Source: Tillandsia leiboldiana (lineage: Eukaryota > Streptophyta > Magnoliopsida > Poales > Bromeliaceae). Taken from it: a stretch of DNA of 64,000 bases. The translations under genes were made by a program, and so were the position numbers. The stretch spans positions 10,294,838 through 10,358,837 of the forward strand of contig CM055080.1 in assembly GCA_029204045.2 (NCBI GenBank). The letters run 5' to 3'. Positions 10,683 to 22,472 of the stretch are shown piece after piece; position 1 is the first letter of the stretch; each line of letters opens with the position of its first letter. The notes beneath the pieces are model-generated. The model was not told the origin of the DNA. It saw only the letters and a program-made list of their open reading frames with translations, and did not search any database.

Positions 10683-11752
10683 TTACCATGGTTCGGGGAT
10701 TAATTTCTGAGGTATAAATTTTTTTATACCTGGGATAGCTTGCTATTCCGGGATAAAGAAGTATAAAAGTTAAATTGCGTTTGGTTGAAAAGTTGGTATT
10801 CTCTGGAATAGCTAAAATAGTGTTTGGTTAAATTATGGAATAGTGGAGGATAATGGAAAAAGAAGATAGAATTTTTTTCAAAATACCAACTTTGCCCTTA
10901 TCTTTTTTTGTAGGAAAATTAATTTTAAAATTATATTTAATTTGAAACAATTTAATTATAAGTAATAAATTATATCTTACCTAAAAAAATAATAATTTTT
11001 ATTTTATAATATATTTTAGTAAATGCAAAATTTAAGTTGTAGATAGCTTTAGATTGGAAATGAAAGTGTAAATTTTAAAAATTATAAATTTTAAATTTTA
11101 AATTTTAATTTTAATTATAAATTATAAATTATAAATTTTAATTTTAATTTAAAACTTTAATTTTAAATTTTAATTTTAAATTTTAAATTTTAATTTTAAA
11201 CTTTAATTTTAAATTTTAATTTTCAAATTTTATTTTAAATATTGAATTTTAAAAATTTAATTGTAAATTTTAAATTTAAATTTTAAAATTTAAAATTTAT
11301 ATTTGAAATTTTTTAATTTGAAATTTTAAATTTAAAATTTCACATTCAAAATTTAAAATTTTAAAATTCAAATTCAAATTTGAAATTTAAAATTTAAAAT
11401 TTAAAATTTCACATTCAAATTTTAAAATTTTAAAATTCAAAATCAATTTTGAAATTTAAAATTTAAAATTTAAAATTTCACATTAAAATTTTAAAATTTT
11501 AAAATTCAAAATCAATTTTGAAATTTAAAATTTAAAATATAAAATTTCACATTAAAATTCCCATCCACTGCCCCCGGGATAAACCACTATTCCGGGGGGG
11601 TGGGGGGATAAATCTTAACGGGTTATCCTAGGATAACCCGTTAAGAAGGGGATAAAATAAAATTTTATCCCCTGTCTTTTTTGTAGGTTGTTTGGCAAGA
11701 ATAGGGGGATAAAGGGGGTTATTCTCCCTTTATCCCCCAACCAAACGCTGCC
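10683..11752 (-). mobile_element. Tourist-like MITE, copy M1 (~1.07 kb)
   Basis: Reverse-complement relative of the element at 35325-36429. Its right end is AACCAAACGCTGCC followed by TAA; the left end is degraded. The middle (about 11065-11560) is AAATTTTAAATTTT-type low complexity. It contains the perfect 32 bp palindrome found in the other copy. Non-coding. It ends about 365 bp upstream of gene A's ATG and could affect that promoter. Confidence 0.8.
11614..11645. repeat. Perfect 32 bp palindrome inside MITE M1
   Basis: The half-site CTTAACGGGTTATCCT is followed by its exact reverse complement. It is identical to 35432-35463 in MITE M2, though flanking bases differ. Confidence 0.95.
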
Positions 11753-11852
11753 TAAAAGTATGAACTATTTAACTCTTTGAATGCATGAATACTTTATTGT
11801 GTATGTTTGTTTTATCTACTTTTAATCTTGAATTGTTTGATTTTTAAGCTAT

Positions 11853-11855
<3 letters not shown>

Positions 11856-11926
<71 letters not shown>
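11856..11926. repeat. (AT)n microsatellite
   Basis: About 70 bp of alternating AT, roughly 190 bp upstream of gene A's ATG. Confidence 0.95.
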
Positions 11927-11929
<3 letters not shown>

Positions 11930-12116
11930 GTTATGTAAGGATGTTATTTCTCATCACTAACTGATTTATTTGAAATATTAATTTGAAACTAGAAGCAAGT
12001 AATAAAGGCCCCGATACGATCTTAATTTACTATCACTTGAATATCAAGTAATCCAGTTTGTTTCTGTTTCTGCTTCAACTTCAAGGCTCCGCCAGAAGCT
12101 GTAAGATCAACACACA

Positions 12117-12861
12117 ATGGCGGCTGCCGCTGCCGGTGCTGCTGCAGAAGGCATCCATAATCCTATCACTGACGGTGCTCGAGCTATGTTTGATCCACAA
12201 CGGGAATATATGGACTATAAGTTGCTCAAGGCATTGCAGAGAGGGGACTGGAGAACAGTCGAAGGATTCTTCCCGCAAGAGGTATCAATGGCCATTGATC
12301 CTTCTGATGCTGATAATATCGCTGATGATCAAGCACGGCGCAGGAATTGCCGAGGAGTTACCGTCGGCGGAAACTCGGCCCTCCATATTGCGGCTGATTT
12401 TGGGCACTTGGAGCTTGCAAGGCTGATCTGTACCAGAGACAGCTCCCTCTTGAGTGCGCACAATGTGGCCGGCGAGACGCCGCTTCACTGCGCTGCGAGG
12501 GCCGGGGCCGACCAAATTGTGTCACTCTTCATTTCCGTAGCTAAGCGGCAGGAGGACGGCAGCTGGTTGGAGGAGGTGCTGCGTGCCACAGATTGGGAAG
12601 GGAAGACTGCATTATACACGGCGGCCCAGGAAGGCCATGCGGCGGCGGCGAGAGTTTTGATGTCTGAGAATGCTGGGCTGGCGGCTATCGTCGACAAGGA
12701 AGGTATATCGCCACTTTATGTAGGCGTTCTGTCGGGATCGCTCAAAGTTGTTCAGATCCTGATAGGATCCCGTGCTGATGGAGGGGAAACGCCGGCGGCA
12801 TTCTATGCCGGACCGAACGGGCAAACTGCACTGCATGCAGCCGCCATGATCGAAAGCCCGG
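12117..12861 (+). CDS. Gene A exon 1: ACD6/ITN1-like ankyrin-PGG protein
   Basis: First exon of a three-exon gene predicted to make a membrane protein of 645 residues (639 with the ancestral donor). The family includes Arabidopsis ACD6, which promotes salicylate-dependent defence and cell death; the role here is inferred from family only. Exon 1 gives residues 1-248: an Ala-rich start, then ankyrin repeats visible as NSALHIAADFGHLELARLIC, ETPLHCAARAGADQIVSLFI, KTALYTAAQEGHAAAARVLM, SPLYVGVLSGSLKVVQIL and QTALHAAA. It ends in phase 1 at G|GTACGC. The ATG is the first in frame and aligns with the gene B start. High GC compared with exons 2-3. Confidence 0.88.
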
Positions 12862-13824
12862 GTACGCAATTGACATTTTTAACTCATGCCCTTCTTCTTT
12901 TTTTTTTTCTTTTTTTTTCTTTTTTTCCTTTATACATTTTTTTTATTAGAATTTGATTAGATATAAAGTTATCTGATTTGAAGTTAAAATCTAATTAAAT
13001 TAGGATAATATTAATTTAATTATGTTAGAAAACTAATTTAGCTACCAAGTTATATAGACAATGTCTTATCTAGTCTTATTAAAAATAATCTTCTCAATTT
13101 ATTTATTTTTTAATTTTTTTTTCTAATTTAGCATTATTTTGATCAATTAGAAATAAAAAATAATTTAATAATATTTATATAAATTTATATATTAATTAAA
13201 AAAATTTATTATTTTCTCTCGCTTCTTTTTTTTTTTTGTTTTCAAAGCATCACCTAATTAGGAAGAGAAATAAGAGACAAAATTATTTCCCTTCTTAATT
13301 TTTATAATCTCTTAAAAAATATTAATGTGAATTTTATTTTATTGTGAAGTATCTTTATAAATAATATATAAAATAAATAATATTTTATAAAATAAATAAA
13401 ATAATATGGGTAAATTTAATATTACTCGCTTGATTTCGGTTGATACATTTTTGACTATTATTTTATTAATTTTATTTATAAGCACCGATAATTATGCCAT
13501 CTTTATATTATATATATTTTTTATTTATATCAATTGTCAGTATATAGTCATAATAAAAATAATTATTATAATAAAAATATTATTATTATTATTATTAAAT
13601 AAATTTTTTTTATTTCCCTCTCTTAGTCAGCGAAATATTATTATTATTTTTTTATAAAAATATTTAAAATAAAAAGATTAGATGGAAATATATATATATA
13701 TTTTTTTTTTTCGATTAGGCATTAGTTCCAAGTTATTCGGGTATTATGTGATACGGTTGGGATGTAACACATACTAGACTAGTTTTATACATCTATATCT
13801 ATACTTTATTTTGATGAAACCTTA

Positions 13825-14602
13825 AGCCCTTGTTTGGAACGGGTACAGAGGGAGATATCTCTTCTTTATATCCAAATTTTTTTAGAATAAGAGGGGATAG
13901 GATATCCCTCCCAAACGGGGTTAAATCCGGTTTGAGGGAGGGATATCCCATTCCAACCCCCCACCCCTGAAACTACCGCCGCTTCCCAGAGGCTCTGCCT
14001 TGGGAAGGGATATTTTTTTTTTTTCTTCTTTTTTTTTCTTTTTTTTTTCTTTTTCCTTTTATGCTTCTTTTGAATTTTTTTTTAATTAAAATTTTTAAAT
14101 TTTAAAAAATATTTAAATTTTTAATTTTTAATTTTAAAAATTTTAATTTTATATTTTAATAAATTTAAAAATTTTATTTTGTTTTTAAAAAATATTAATT
14201 TTAAAATTTATACAATTTTTTTATAATTTTTTAAAATTTATATAAATTTAAAAATTAAAATTTTTACTCCTACTTAAAATTTTAAATTTAACTTTTTTTT
14301 TTTGCTCCCACTTAAAATTTTTATAAAAATTAAAATTAATAAATATTAAAATTTGAATAAATTTTGAAATTTTAATTTTGAAAAAATTATTAAAAAGAAA
14401 AGAATATTTTAATCTTTTAACACAAAAGTCAACTCTCTATTCCTTCTTATTCTTCAATCACTACCAAACACTTTTTTTCTTATACCTGGTTTAAGCCTCA
14501 TTCCCAACCAACCATAATTTTACATTATACCTAGCTTATTCCTAACTTTATACTTATCACTGGTATAACTCATTCTCTCTTATCCCCAATCCAAACAGTG
14601 CC
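13825..14602. mobile_element. Tourist-like MITE, second family, copy 1
   Basis: Flanked by TTA on both sides (13822-13824, 14603-14605). The ends are CCCTTGTTTGGAACGGG and CCCAATCCAAACAGTGCC, an imperfect inverted repeat. The interior is AT-rich and very similar to 25159-25836, including a shared T-run followed by TGCTCCCA. Non-coding, inside gene A intron 1. Confidence 0.75.
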
Positions 14603-14605
14603 TTA

Positions 14606-15626
14606 AGAATAAAAAATATTTTATCCGTATAAAAATAAAAAGAATTACATATTTATTGATTAATTTATTATAATATGTGATATCACAATAGTATCAGAAT
14701 AAGATTATAATTGAATATATAATAAATAATGGACACTCGTAATAATAACTGAGAGTAATAATAGCTGAACTTAAATAATTTGAACTGTTGTTTAGATCCA
14801 ATAAATTATTATTACTAATAGGCCGGAGCATTATATCATATCAATCGCATTAATTCAATTAAGATAAAAATATTTTGGTACGTATATTATTTTGGAAAGT
14901 TCTTCCAATTCTATTAATTTAAAATTTTTTAGGTATATATTTTGGAGGTGCCCACACTATAAATCTGGAATTCATTTTGATATTAGATTTTTAAAATCCG
15001 CAACTAAATATCGGCCACTATTGACTTACTACTCAACTCGCTTCGGTGTCAGTTGTTGCGAATACTCACTTCGATTTCGCAACGAAAGAATCCGCACTGA
15101 AAGCGTCAAATTTTGCTCAAAAAAGATTAAGACAACCACAACAGCGAAAAAATCCAAGCAAAAAATATAGAAGAAATAATAACCAAAAAAAAAATTATAT
15201 ATAACTCATCTTGTTTTTGTACAATAATTTCAACTCAAACCCTTTTTTTTTAAATCTCTCACTCCCTCTCTCGTCTACTATAATTCCGGAAGAGAACTCC
15301 CAGTAGGACACCCAATTCAGCCATTCAACACCATCTGAGCTACTCAACAATTGAGTATTATGGATCTATATAAATTTCTACTAAAACATACTCCAATTTT
15401 AGTATATTTAAAATTTTTACTCTAATTAATATTTAAATCCTAATCAACTTATCTTTAATAGATTAAATATTTATTCTAATCTAATTAAAATTCTATTATA
15501 AATCTAATCAATAACAGCCCACAACATTTTCTTCTTTTGCTTCATCTTTAATTTTAAAAGTTTCCGATAACTTTAAACATAGTGAAAGTTCTCCTTCTCA
15601 CGTTAATTCAATCGTCCAGAATAATT
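14606..15626. other. AT-rich part of gene A intron 1
   Basis: No recognisable gene or repeat boundary. The reading frame at 14892-15170 has no family features. Confidence 0.5.
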
Positions 15627-16112
15627 AGGAATGCCACCAAATTTTATTCGAATCCGAATCCGAACCCGAACGCAATAGGTTTATCCCATGTTAAACGAAT
15701 ATGAATTCAGATACGGATATAAAAAACGAAAATTCGATAGATTTGAATTTGGATATGGATTTTGACTATACTCAATTCGAATCTGAATCCGACCTAAATT
15801 CGAACCCGATCCGAATTCGAACCTGACCCGAACCCGAATTAATTTTACTTTATATAATATATGTATATATAAATATTTGATATTATATTTTAAAAATTTC
15901 GATTTAATGTACTATATTTTAAAACATTGTAAAGAGAAAAAGAAAAATAATTATTTCGGGTTTGGAGTTCGGGTTCGGGTTCGAATTTTAAATATTTTGT
16001 CAGGTTCGGATTTAGATATGAATTTTTAAAATTCGTAAGATTCGAATTCGAATTTGATAGTCTAGTTTGAATTTTTGAATATCCGCTTCGAATCCGGCCC
16101 GTTAACATCCCT
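15627..16112. repeat. Palindromic repeat rich in CGAACCCGAA
   Basis: Starts AGGAATGCCACC and ends CGTTAACATCCCT, loosely inverted ends. The left half is rich in CGAATCCGAACC, and the right half in the complementary GGTTCGGGTTCG, so the whole can fold back. Similar to widespread plant foldback repeats; compare 37495-38110. Confidence 0.6.
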
Positions 16113-16371
16113 AAGAATGACTGACAACTCTCTATTTAAGATCTCCATTTTAAGACGGTCCTCATTTTAAGATCTCCCCATTTAGACTCTCATCTCATAA
16201 ATAGTCCTAAGGCAGCTGCAATTCTTTTTTTTTGAGAGAAAGGCAGCATGCTGCCGCTTCATTCATAGCGAGATTGAATTAAGCAAGATGGCGGCCGGTC
16301 CTTGCAAAGAAGCAGCCGGGCCAAAAAAAAAAAAAAAAGAAAAAAAAAGAAAAAAAAAAAAAAAAAAACGT

Positions 16372-19300
16372 TTAAGCACAGAGACTGGACCAGTCAACTT
16401 GGCACGCTAGAGCATCCGCCAGGAGAGCCCCGGGTTGGCGAGACAGGCTGTCGAAGGATCTTCTATTTCTTTCCAACCAGATGCTCCACCAGATTGCCGC
16501 AATTGTGATTCTTGCCTTCTTGCCATTAGCCCCAATCTTGGTCCCGATCAAATCCCACAATTGATCGATATTTGCACAGTTGCGAATCTCCCTGTAGTTC
16601 GGCATCAGCGATTGAAATAGCATTCTCGTAGTGGTACATCCGACGAAAAGGTGATCCGTCGTTTCGTCGGTGTTTGGGCATAAGACGCAGTTGCTGGGTC
16701 CAGCCCAGCTTTTCCTTAAGAGGTTGTCCCTCGTCTGCACCCTCTTTCTGATGACCAGCCAGGCGAAGATTCGTACCTTCAGTGGTACTTTGGTGGACCA
16801 AAGTTTGACGAAGCGGTTGTCAGTTTCTCCACTATCTTGTAGAAAGTCATACATCGATTTGACGGAATAGGTGTTCTGACTGCCCCAGCGCCAAAGGAAA
16901 GCATCCTTATTGTTGGTGTTTAACAAATTTGGAGTAGTGTCTTTCAAGATTAGAATCTGGCTTTGGAGGTCACTGTCAGTAATTGCGGTGCCCTCTAAGA
17001 TCTTATCCCAGTTCCAGTCCCCCTGCCGTAGGCAATCCCTCACTCTAAGGTTTTTGCGTCGGACCAAGTCAAAGATTCTAGGAAATTGGGTTGAAAGAGT
17101 TGAGGTCCCGATCCAGATGTCAGTCCAGAAGTTGGTCAATTCTCCATTTCCCACCGAACGTGAAGAACCACATCTGAATACCGCTCTCGTTCTCAGCACA
17201 CCCGTCCACCATTGCGAAAAAGGTTTGAAGGACGTACCTTCTCTTAGCGGTCTTCTGCGTGTATAATAAAGACGTGTAAGAAGAGAACTCCAGGGGGACT
17301 TCTCTGCAGAGAAGTAGCGCCACCACCATTTTGCCAGCAGGGCGGTGTTCATGCTTTCTAAGCTCAGGATACCTAATCCCCCGTCTCTCTTTTTCCTGCA
17401 GATTGTCTTCCAGTTGACTAGGCAACTGCCCCCAGACACAGAAGTTCCTCCTTTCCAGAAGAAGGCCCTCCGGAGACAGTCAATCCTACGCAACACCCAA
17501 GCTGGTGCTCTGAAGACCGATAGATAATAAAGAGGTAGGCTCGAGAGTACCGAGTTGACAAGGGTTAACCGCCCACCAATGGAAAGAAGCTTAGCTTGCC
17601 AACCTGCGATTCTGTGCTCCACTTTAGCAATAATGTTGTGCCAATCATCCTTCGGGATTTTGCCTTTCTTCAGTGGTAGGCCCAGGTATTTGGTCGGGAG
17701 ATGGCCCAGATTGCAGCCAAGGATAGCCGCCATTCTCTCCCCTACATTATTCCGATTTCCCAAGTAGAAAAGTTGTGATTTACGCCGATTAATCTTGAGT
17801 CCAGAAGCCCACTCAAAGATCAGCCACATAAGTCGTAAGTTGCGGATTTGTCTTGCGGACGCCGCACAAAAAAAAAAGGTGTCATCCGCAAATTGGAGAA
17901 TAGCGGTTTTTGCACCCTGGCCGGGCCCAACGTCACATATGAGCTTGTTTTGGACAGCCCTCCTGGTCATTCTCGCTAATCCTTCGGCAACTAGCAAGTA
18001 CAAGAATGGTGATAGCGGATCCCCTTGGCGAAGACCCCTTTTCAGCTTGAACCATTTAGTGGGGGTTCCGTTGACAAGGATAGCGACCTTTCCGTTCGAA
18101 GTGCACTGCTCGATCCATGCGCACCACTTTTGATTGGCACCCAAACACTTCTGAATGTGCTGTAGGTAGTCCCAGTTAACCTTGTCGAAGGCCTTTTCAA
18201 AGTCCGCTTTGACACCCACGCAGTTGATATGCTGGCTTGAAGCCCAGCTGATGAGTTCGCTGGCAGTGACAAAAGAGTCTAAGGTACTTCTTCCTTTCAG
18301 AAAGGCTGATTGTGAGGGGGAGATGATCTCGTGCATCCCAATGGCAAGCCGGTTCGCAAGCACCTTGGAGATAATTTTTTGAACACAGTTGGTAAGACTG
18401 ATGGGGCGGAAGTCATTGGCTGATTTAGCTCCTTCAGCTTTAGGGATCAGACATATGTGCAAGTAGTCGATCGGGCCCGTGTTCAGAGTCAAATTGAACA
18501 GGTCGTCAAAGATTTTGAGAAGGTCATCCTTGATAACGTCCCAAAATCGTTGATAAAAAACCAAACTGAACCCATCGGGGCCCGGCGCTTTATCACCGCT
18601 CATCTGGAAGGTAGCTTTCTTGATCTCTTCTAGAGAGAAAGGGGCAGTGAGTGAATCCAAGGCTAGCGCAGAGCTGTCAGGGAAGAGATCGCTCCAATCC
18701 CCAACAGAGGAAGGGGGGAGATTAGCCGGTGCGAACCTTTCCTTGAACTGCTGGAAGAAGTACTCCCTCTTGTCTTTTTCCTTGACAAGTTTGACACCGT
18801 CATCCTCAATGACCTCGATGTGGTTTGATCTACGCCTGCCATTTGCCATTGCATGGAAATATTTGGTGTTCCCATCCCCTTCTTTAAGCCAGTGTTGTTT
18901 AGACCTGGATTTCCACAGGATCTCCTCTTCATGAATAATACCACGCAACTCGTCTTTTAGTCTGAGTCGCGATTCCGTCTCTGAGGCAGACAGACCACGC
19001 TGTTCCTCCAGCGAGTCTAGCCTCTGAATCTCCGCGGCTGCTGTTCGTTTCGCTCGAGAGATACTGTGGAAGTTGGTCGAGCACCATTCTTTAATTCGTT
19101 TACGGCAGTGCCGCAGCTTGGCATTAAAGGATAGGATACTCGCTTGTCTTCCATGCCCGGAGCCGATTTCTTGCCACCAGATTGGAATCAGAGAGATAAA
19201 ATCAGGCCGGGTAAGCCAAACTTTCTCGAATCTGAAGAGATGCAAGGCCCACGGCGCTAGCGTTTTGAGGAGAATGGGGGAGTGGTCCGAGGTGAATCGA

Positions 19301-19968
19301 GGCAGCGCCGAGATCGAAGAGAGGGGGAAAGAGGAGTCCCATTCCGTCGATATCAAGAATCGGTCAAGTTTTGCAAGCGTGGGATCAACTTGCAAATTTG
19401 ACCATGTGAACTTCTGGTTGGACATTGGCAGGTCCAACAGATCTAGGTCGTTGATCAGCTTGGAGAAGAGGTTCATAAGTCTAACACACCACGAGCGTCC
19501 TTTCCTCTCGCTCAGGTGGCGCGTGAGATTAAAGTCCCCACAAACGACCCAGGGACCCGAGCAGGAGCTCTTAAGCTCACTCAACTCGCGGCAAAAGTCT
19601 GCTTTCCCATCCCAGGTGGGTGGCCCATAAACATTAGTTAGGTAGAACGAGAAGCCGCTTGCAGTGCACTTCAGCCGGAGAGTAAGAGAGTAAGTACGCA
19701 TTAACACTTCAGAGCAAGAGAAGTTCTTAGCATTCCAACAGGTAACAATGCCTCCCGAAGCCCCCGTCGAGGGGAGGAAGATGCATTTATCATACCCCGA
19801 ACCAGCGAAGGAGCGGATAAAAGAGCGAGAAAACGTACTAACTTTAGTTTCCTGGAGACATAGGATAGATGCATTAGAGGCACAGTAGCCTCGGACCAAC
19901 GACTTAACAAGCACCCGCTTTGCTGAGTCATTCAACCCCCTAACGTTCCACGAACAGATATTAAACAT
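16372..19968 (-). CDS. LINE A ORF2: endonuclease-reverse transcriptase
   Basis: Uninterrupted frame of 1198 codons from ATG at 19968 (MFNICSWNVRGLND). An in-frame upstream ATG at 20058 exists but overlaps ORF1. Domains: apurinic-type endonuclease (WNVRGLN, LQETK, NVYGPP, CGDFNLTR, SDHSP) over about residues 1-230; reverse transcriptase from about 450 to 720 with GDKAPGPDGFS, GLRQGDPLSPF and catalytic FADD; a C-terminal zinc-finger-like zf-RVT region (CVLCPNTDETTDHLFVGC). No stop or frameshift, so it is probably young, but the element lacks most of ORF1 and any 5' promoter. Confidence 0.95.
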   Translation of the reverse strand: MFNICSWNVRGLNDSAKRVLVKSLVRGYCASNASILCLQETKVSTFSRSFIRSFAGSGYDKCIFLPSTGASGGIVTCWNAKNFSCSEVLMRTYSLTLRLKCTASGFSFYLTNVYGPPTWDGKADFCRELSELKSSCSGPWVVCGDFNLTRHLSERKGRSWCVRLMNLFSKLINDLDLLDLPMSNQKFTWSNLQVDPTLAKLDRFLISTEWDSSFPLSSISALPRFTSDHSPILLKTLAPWALHLFRFEKVWLTRPDFISLIPIWWQEIGSGHGRQASILSFNAKLRHCRKRIKEWCSTNFHSISRAKRTAAAEIQRLDSLEEQRGLSASETESRLRLKDELRGIIHEEEILWKSRSKQHWLKEGDGNTKYFHAMANGRRRSNHIEVIEDDGVKLVKEKDKREYFFQQFKERFAPANLPPSSVGDWSDLFPDSSALALDSLTAPFSLEEIKKATFQMSGDKAPGPDGFSLVFYQRFWDVIKDDLLKIFDDLFNLTLNTGPIDYLHICLIPKAEGAKSANDFRPISLTNCVQKIISKVLANRLAIGMHEIISPSQSAFLKGRSTLDSFVTASELISWASSQHINCVGVKADFEKAFDKVNWDYLQHIQKCLGANQKWCAWIEQCTSNGKVAILVNGTPTKWFKLKRGLRQGDPLSPFLYLLVAEGLARMTRRAVQNKLICDVGPGQGAKTAILQFADDTFFFCAASARQIRNLRLMWLIFEWASGLKINRRKSQLFYLGNRNNVGERMAAILGCNLGHLPTKYLGLPLKKGKIPKDDWHNIIAKVEHRIAGWQAKLLSIGGRLTLVNSVLSSLPLYYLSVFRAPAWVLRRIDCLRRAFFWKGGTSVSGGSCLVNWKTICRKKRDGGLGILSLESMNTALLAKWWWRYFSAEKSPWSSLLTRLYYTRRRPLREGTSFKPFSQWWTGVLRTRAVFRCGSSRSVGNGELTNFWTDIWIGTSTLSTQFPRIFDLVRRKNLRVRDCLRQGDWNWDKILEGTAITDSDLQSQILILKDTTPNLLNTNNKDAFLWRWGSQNTYSVKSMYDFLQDSGETDNRFVKLWSTKVPLKVRIFAWLVIRKRVQTRDNLLRKSWAGPSNCVLCPNTDETTDHLFVGCTTTRMLFQSLMPNYREIRNCANIDQLWDLIGTKIGANGKKARITIAAIWWSIWLERNRRSFDSLSRQPGALLADALACQVDWSSLCA

Positions 19969-20011
19969 AAATAAAGAAAGCCACCAAAGTCCAGCAAATG
20001 ACCGAAGGCGA

Positions 20012-20714
20012 TCAGTTCGTGATGCCGGTGAATTCAAGAAGGAGGGAGGCGTCCACATCAGAGATCTTGACGCCCAACTTGGAGCACTTCATCTTGATCA
20101 ACCGTTGATTTGGCGATAAGTCGCAGCCTCCGGGGCTACCCGGGTCCAATGAGGACGACGCCGGAGGCCCACCCCCCAAAAGGGTATTCTTGCGGGCAAC
20201 GGCAAGGTCCAGCATCAGACCACCGGTCTTCGTGGCTAGTCTGGAGCTTCTTCTCATGAACGAGGGTTGCCGGATGTGTTTGTGCCGAACGGTAGGCTCG
20301 TGGGTTGACTGCGCCGGGGATGGTGGAGAAGAATGGTCCTCGCAGACATCCAGCGACATGAGGGCGGCGTCAGGGGAACCAGGTGACGGCGGACCCACCG
20401 TAGAGGCCGAGAAGATGGCAGTCGTGGAGCACGCGCCCCCATGTGCCCCAGGCGCAAGAGACCAAGACGGTAGGACCCCCAGCCGTAAGCCAAGTGCATG
20501 GTGGGGTGGTAGCTGCCAAGACGGCCCAACGGGCCCAATTGGCCCAACGGGCCCCAGGGATAGGAGCAGGAAATGTTCAATAAGCGGGCCCAATTGGCCC
20601 GGCGTCTGTCCCTCTCGGGAGGGTAGCGGGTTGACCGTAGAGGGTCGGATAAGCGGGCCAAGACGAAGGGGCGAGACGGCCCGCTGCTGGGATGACGGGC
20701 CCTTGGACGAAGGG
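20012..20714 (-). pseudogene. LINE A ORF1, C-terminal remnant
   Basis: The minus-strand frame ending at 20012 carries RRSSRLATKTGG and TGITN at its end, matching the C-terminus of LINE B ORF1 (VRRSSRLALKAG, FSGHVY). A start at 20593 is only an internal Met. The zinc-knuckle and upstream part are missing because of 5' truncation at 20714. The spacing to ORF2 (43 bp) is like that in LINE B (45 bp). Confidence 0.85.
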
Positions 20715-20723
20715 GCAATTCTT

Positions 20724-22472
20724 ATTTTAAGATTCTAAATAGCTTTTGGTTTACTTTTCTTTTTCTGGTAATTAGTAACTTATTGCGTATCATGTTATTA
20801 GTAGGATTACCGTATGAATTGTTATCACATTATTCTATATTTTGTTTATGTTGATCCATTAAATTTCTAAATTCAAAATTTAGATTTTCACCTAATTTAA
20901 TTTGTAAATTTGTGAACATGTATTAGATTATCATAATTATTTTTGCACTTTGGATGGTGTCGCATGTCGGCGTGTGCAATCATTACAAATCTGCATTGGT
21001 TAATGACTCCATCTTGAGTTGTTAGAATTAAATGCGTTTGGTTGCACAAGTTATATTGAGATAATTAGATATTTGAGGTTAATGAATTAAATTATTATTT
21101 ATTTTGATTTAATATAATAATATAATATTAAATTATAGTATATATAGAATTATTATATTTGATTTATATTATAAAATTTAGTAATTCTGATAATAATGAA
21201 TAGTCTATTTCAAAATTGACCTTGTGGTCAATTTTAATATTATTTTTTTATTAAATTATAATTTTAATATAATTTATAATTAAATTTTAAATTTAAAATC
21301 TAAATAAAATATAAAATTTAATATTTAAATTTAAAATTTTAAAATTTAAAATATAAGTATAAATATAATTTTAAAATTTAAAATCTAAATTGAACTTTTA
21401 AAAATTAAAAATTGAAATCCAAATTTAAAATTTAAAATTTTAATTTAAAATTTAAAATCTAAATTTAAAATTTAAAATTTAAAATTTGATAATTCAAAAT
21501 TTTAAATTAAATTTTAAAAACAACGTATTGAAAAGATTCAGGAGTTGGAGGATAAAATTATAATTTAAAAGATATGTAATATTACTTTCTTTCAGTAATG
21601 CGAGATACAAGCACCCCCTCGGTAATATTTTCGGTGTAATGTTGCATAATTTGTAATGTTAAATTACCGAACGGATTACAGACTGAATAAATCAAACACT
21701 GTAATCCTGACAGAATTGTCTGTAATCTTGGCAAAATAATCCGAACCAAATGAGATCAAATTTTAAAAATTAAAATTTTTAAAGATGGGCGTAATGCGAA
21801 AGAGGGCGGGGGAGAAGTCCTATGCGAAACAGGAAATTTTTTTTTGCCAGTCTATCTTTTTTTTGTTTCCCAAAAATATTCTGAAATACCAATAATACGC
21901 TGTATTTTTTTTACATTGTTGAGTCATCCAAACGTACTAACTAATAAAAAAATAACACTTTTTAAAATATAGAGTAAAATAGTCTAAAATTCTGCTTTTG
22001 AAAGTTTTCCGTCGTTACCTTGTAAATTTTAATAAATTAATAAAAAAAAAATTTATTAAAATTATCTAATTTGAAAAAAATTAGTCAATTTATTTAGTTT
22101 GATTTATCTATTAAATATAAATTAATTTAGAAGTTTAAATAATGTTGGTTGATAAGTCAAAGAATTAGTGTAATAACATCAACTAAAAACTATTTTAATT
22201 AAGTCTATTTTGGAAATACAGGTGTATTTTCATTTATTTGTCCACTTTGTTTCGGAAGATGGAATTTTGAATTATTCCGTTAAATTTGGTTTAAAATATT
22301 TGAAGGAGCTATGATTCAAGTTTTATAATTTTTCGGAATTATGTTGAGTTCGACAATTTAGTGAAAAACATCAAGCATATGAAAATGACTCTTTTATGTC
22401 TTATTTCTATCTATATTTAAGTTTTTTTAAAATCTTTTGATCCCTCATCATTTATGTGAATTTTCATAACAG
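20724..22472. other. 3' part of gene A intron 1
   Basis: AT-rich. Contains a MITE at about 21030-21748 and sequence homologous to the end of gene B intron 1. No gene seen. Confidence 0.6.
21030..21748. mobile_element. MITE-like element with GCGTTTGGTT ends
   Basis: Begins TGCGTTTGGTTGC and ends CCGAACCAAATG, a short inverted repeat around an AAATTTTAAA-type interior. A reverse-oriented relative is at 56838-57225. Boundaries approximate. Confidence 0.5.

Larger units (their letters stand above)
16227..20714 (-). mobile_element. LINE A: 5'-truncated L1-type retrotransposon
   Basis: Inserted antisense in gene A intron 1. Target duplication GCAATTCTT lies at 16218-16226 and 20715-20723. The poly(A) tail is the T-run at 16225-16233 on the plus strand. 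Contents 5' to 3': the last part of ORF1, complete ORF2, a long homopolymer tract right after the ORF2 stop, and a 3' end with the palindrome GGCAGCATGCTGCC at 16241-16254. Gene B intron 1 near 47039-47100 shows a related empty site. Confidence 0.95.
12862..22472 (+). other. Gene A intron 1 (9.6 kb)
   Basis: Donor GTACGC, acceptor AACAG. It holds a MITE, a palindromic repeat, a 4.5 kb LINE in antisense and another MITE. Parts of the intron (12890-13070; 20715-20900; 22060-22470) align with gene B intron 1, which shows the introns are homologous and were enlarged separately. Confidence 0.8.

Noticed and set aside
13406..15170. Small AT-rich frames (13406-13657, 14892-15170)
   Set aside because: Ile/Asn/Lys/Phe-rich translations of AT-rich intron sequence, partly inside MITEs; no family features.
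15627..16112. Interstitial telomere array (CGAACCC-like units)
   Set aside because: The units are CGAATCC/CGAACCC, not the plant telomere CCCTAAA, and are arranged as a foldback.
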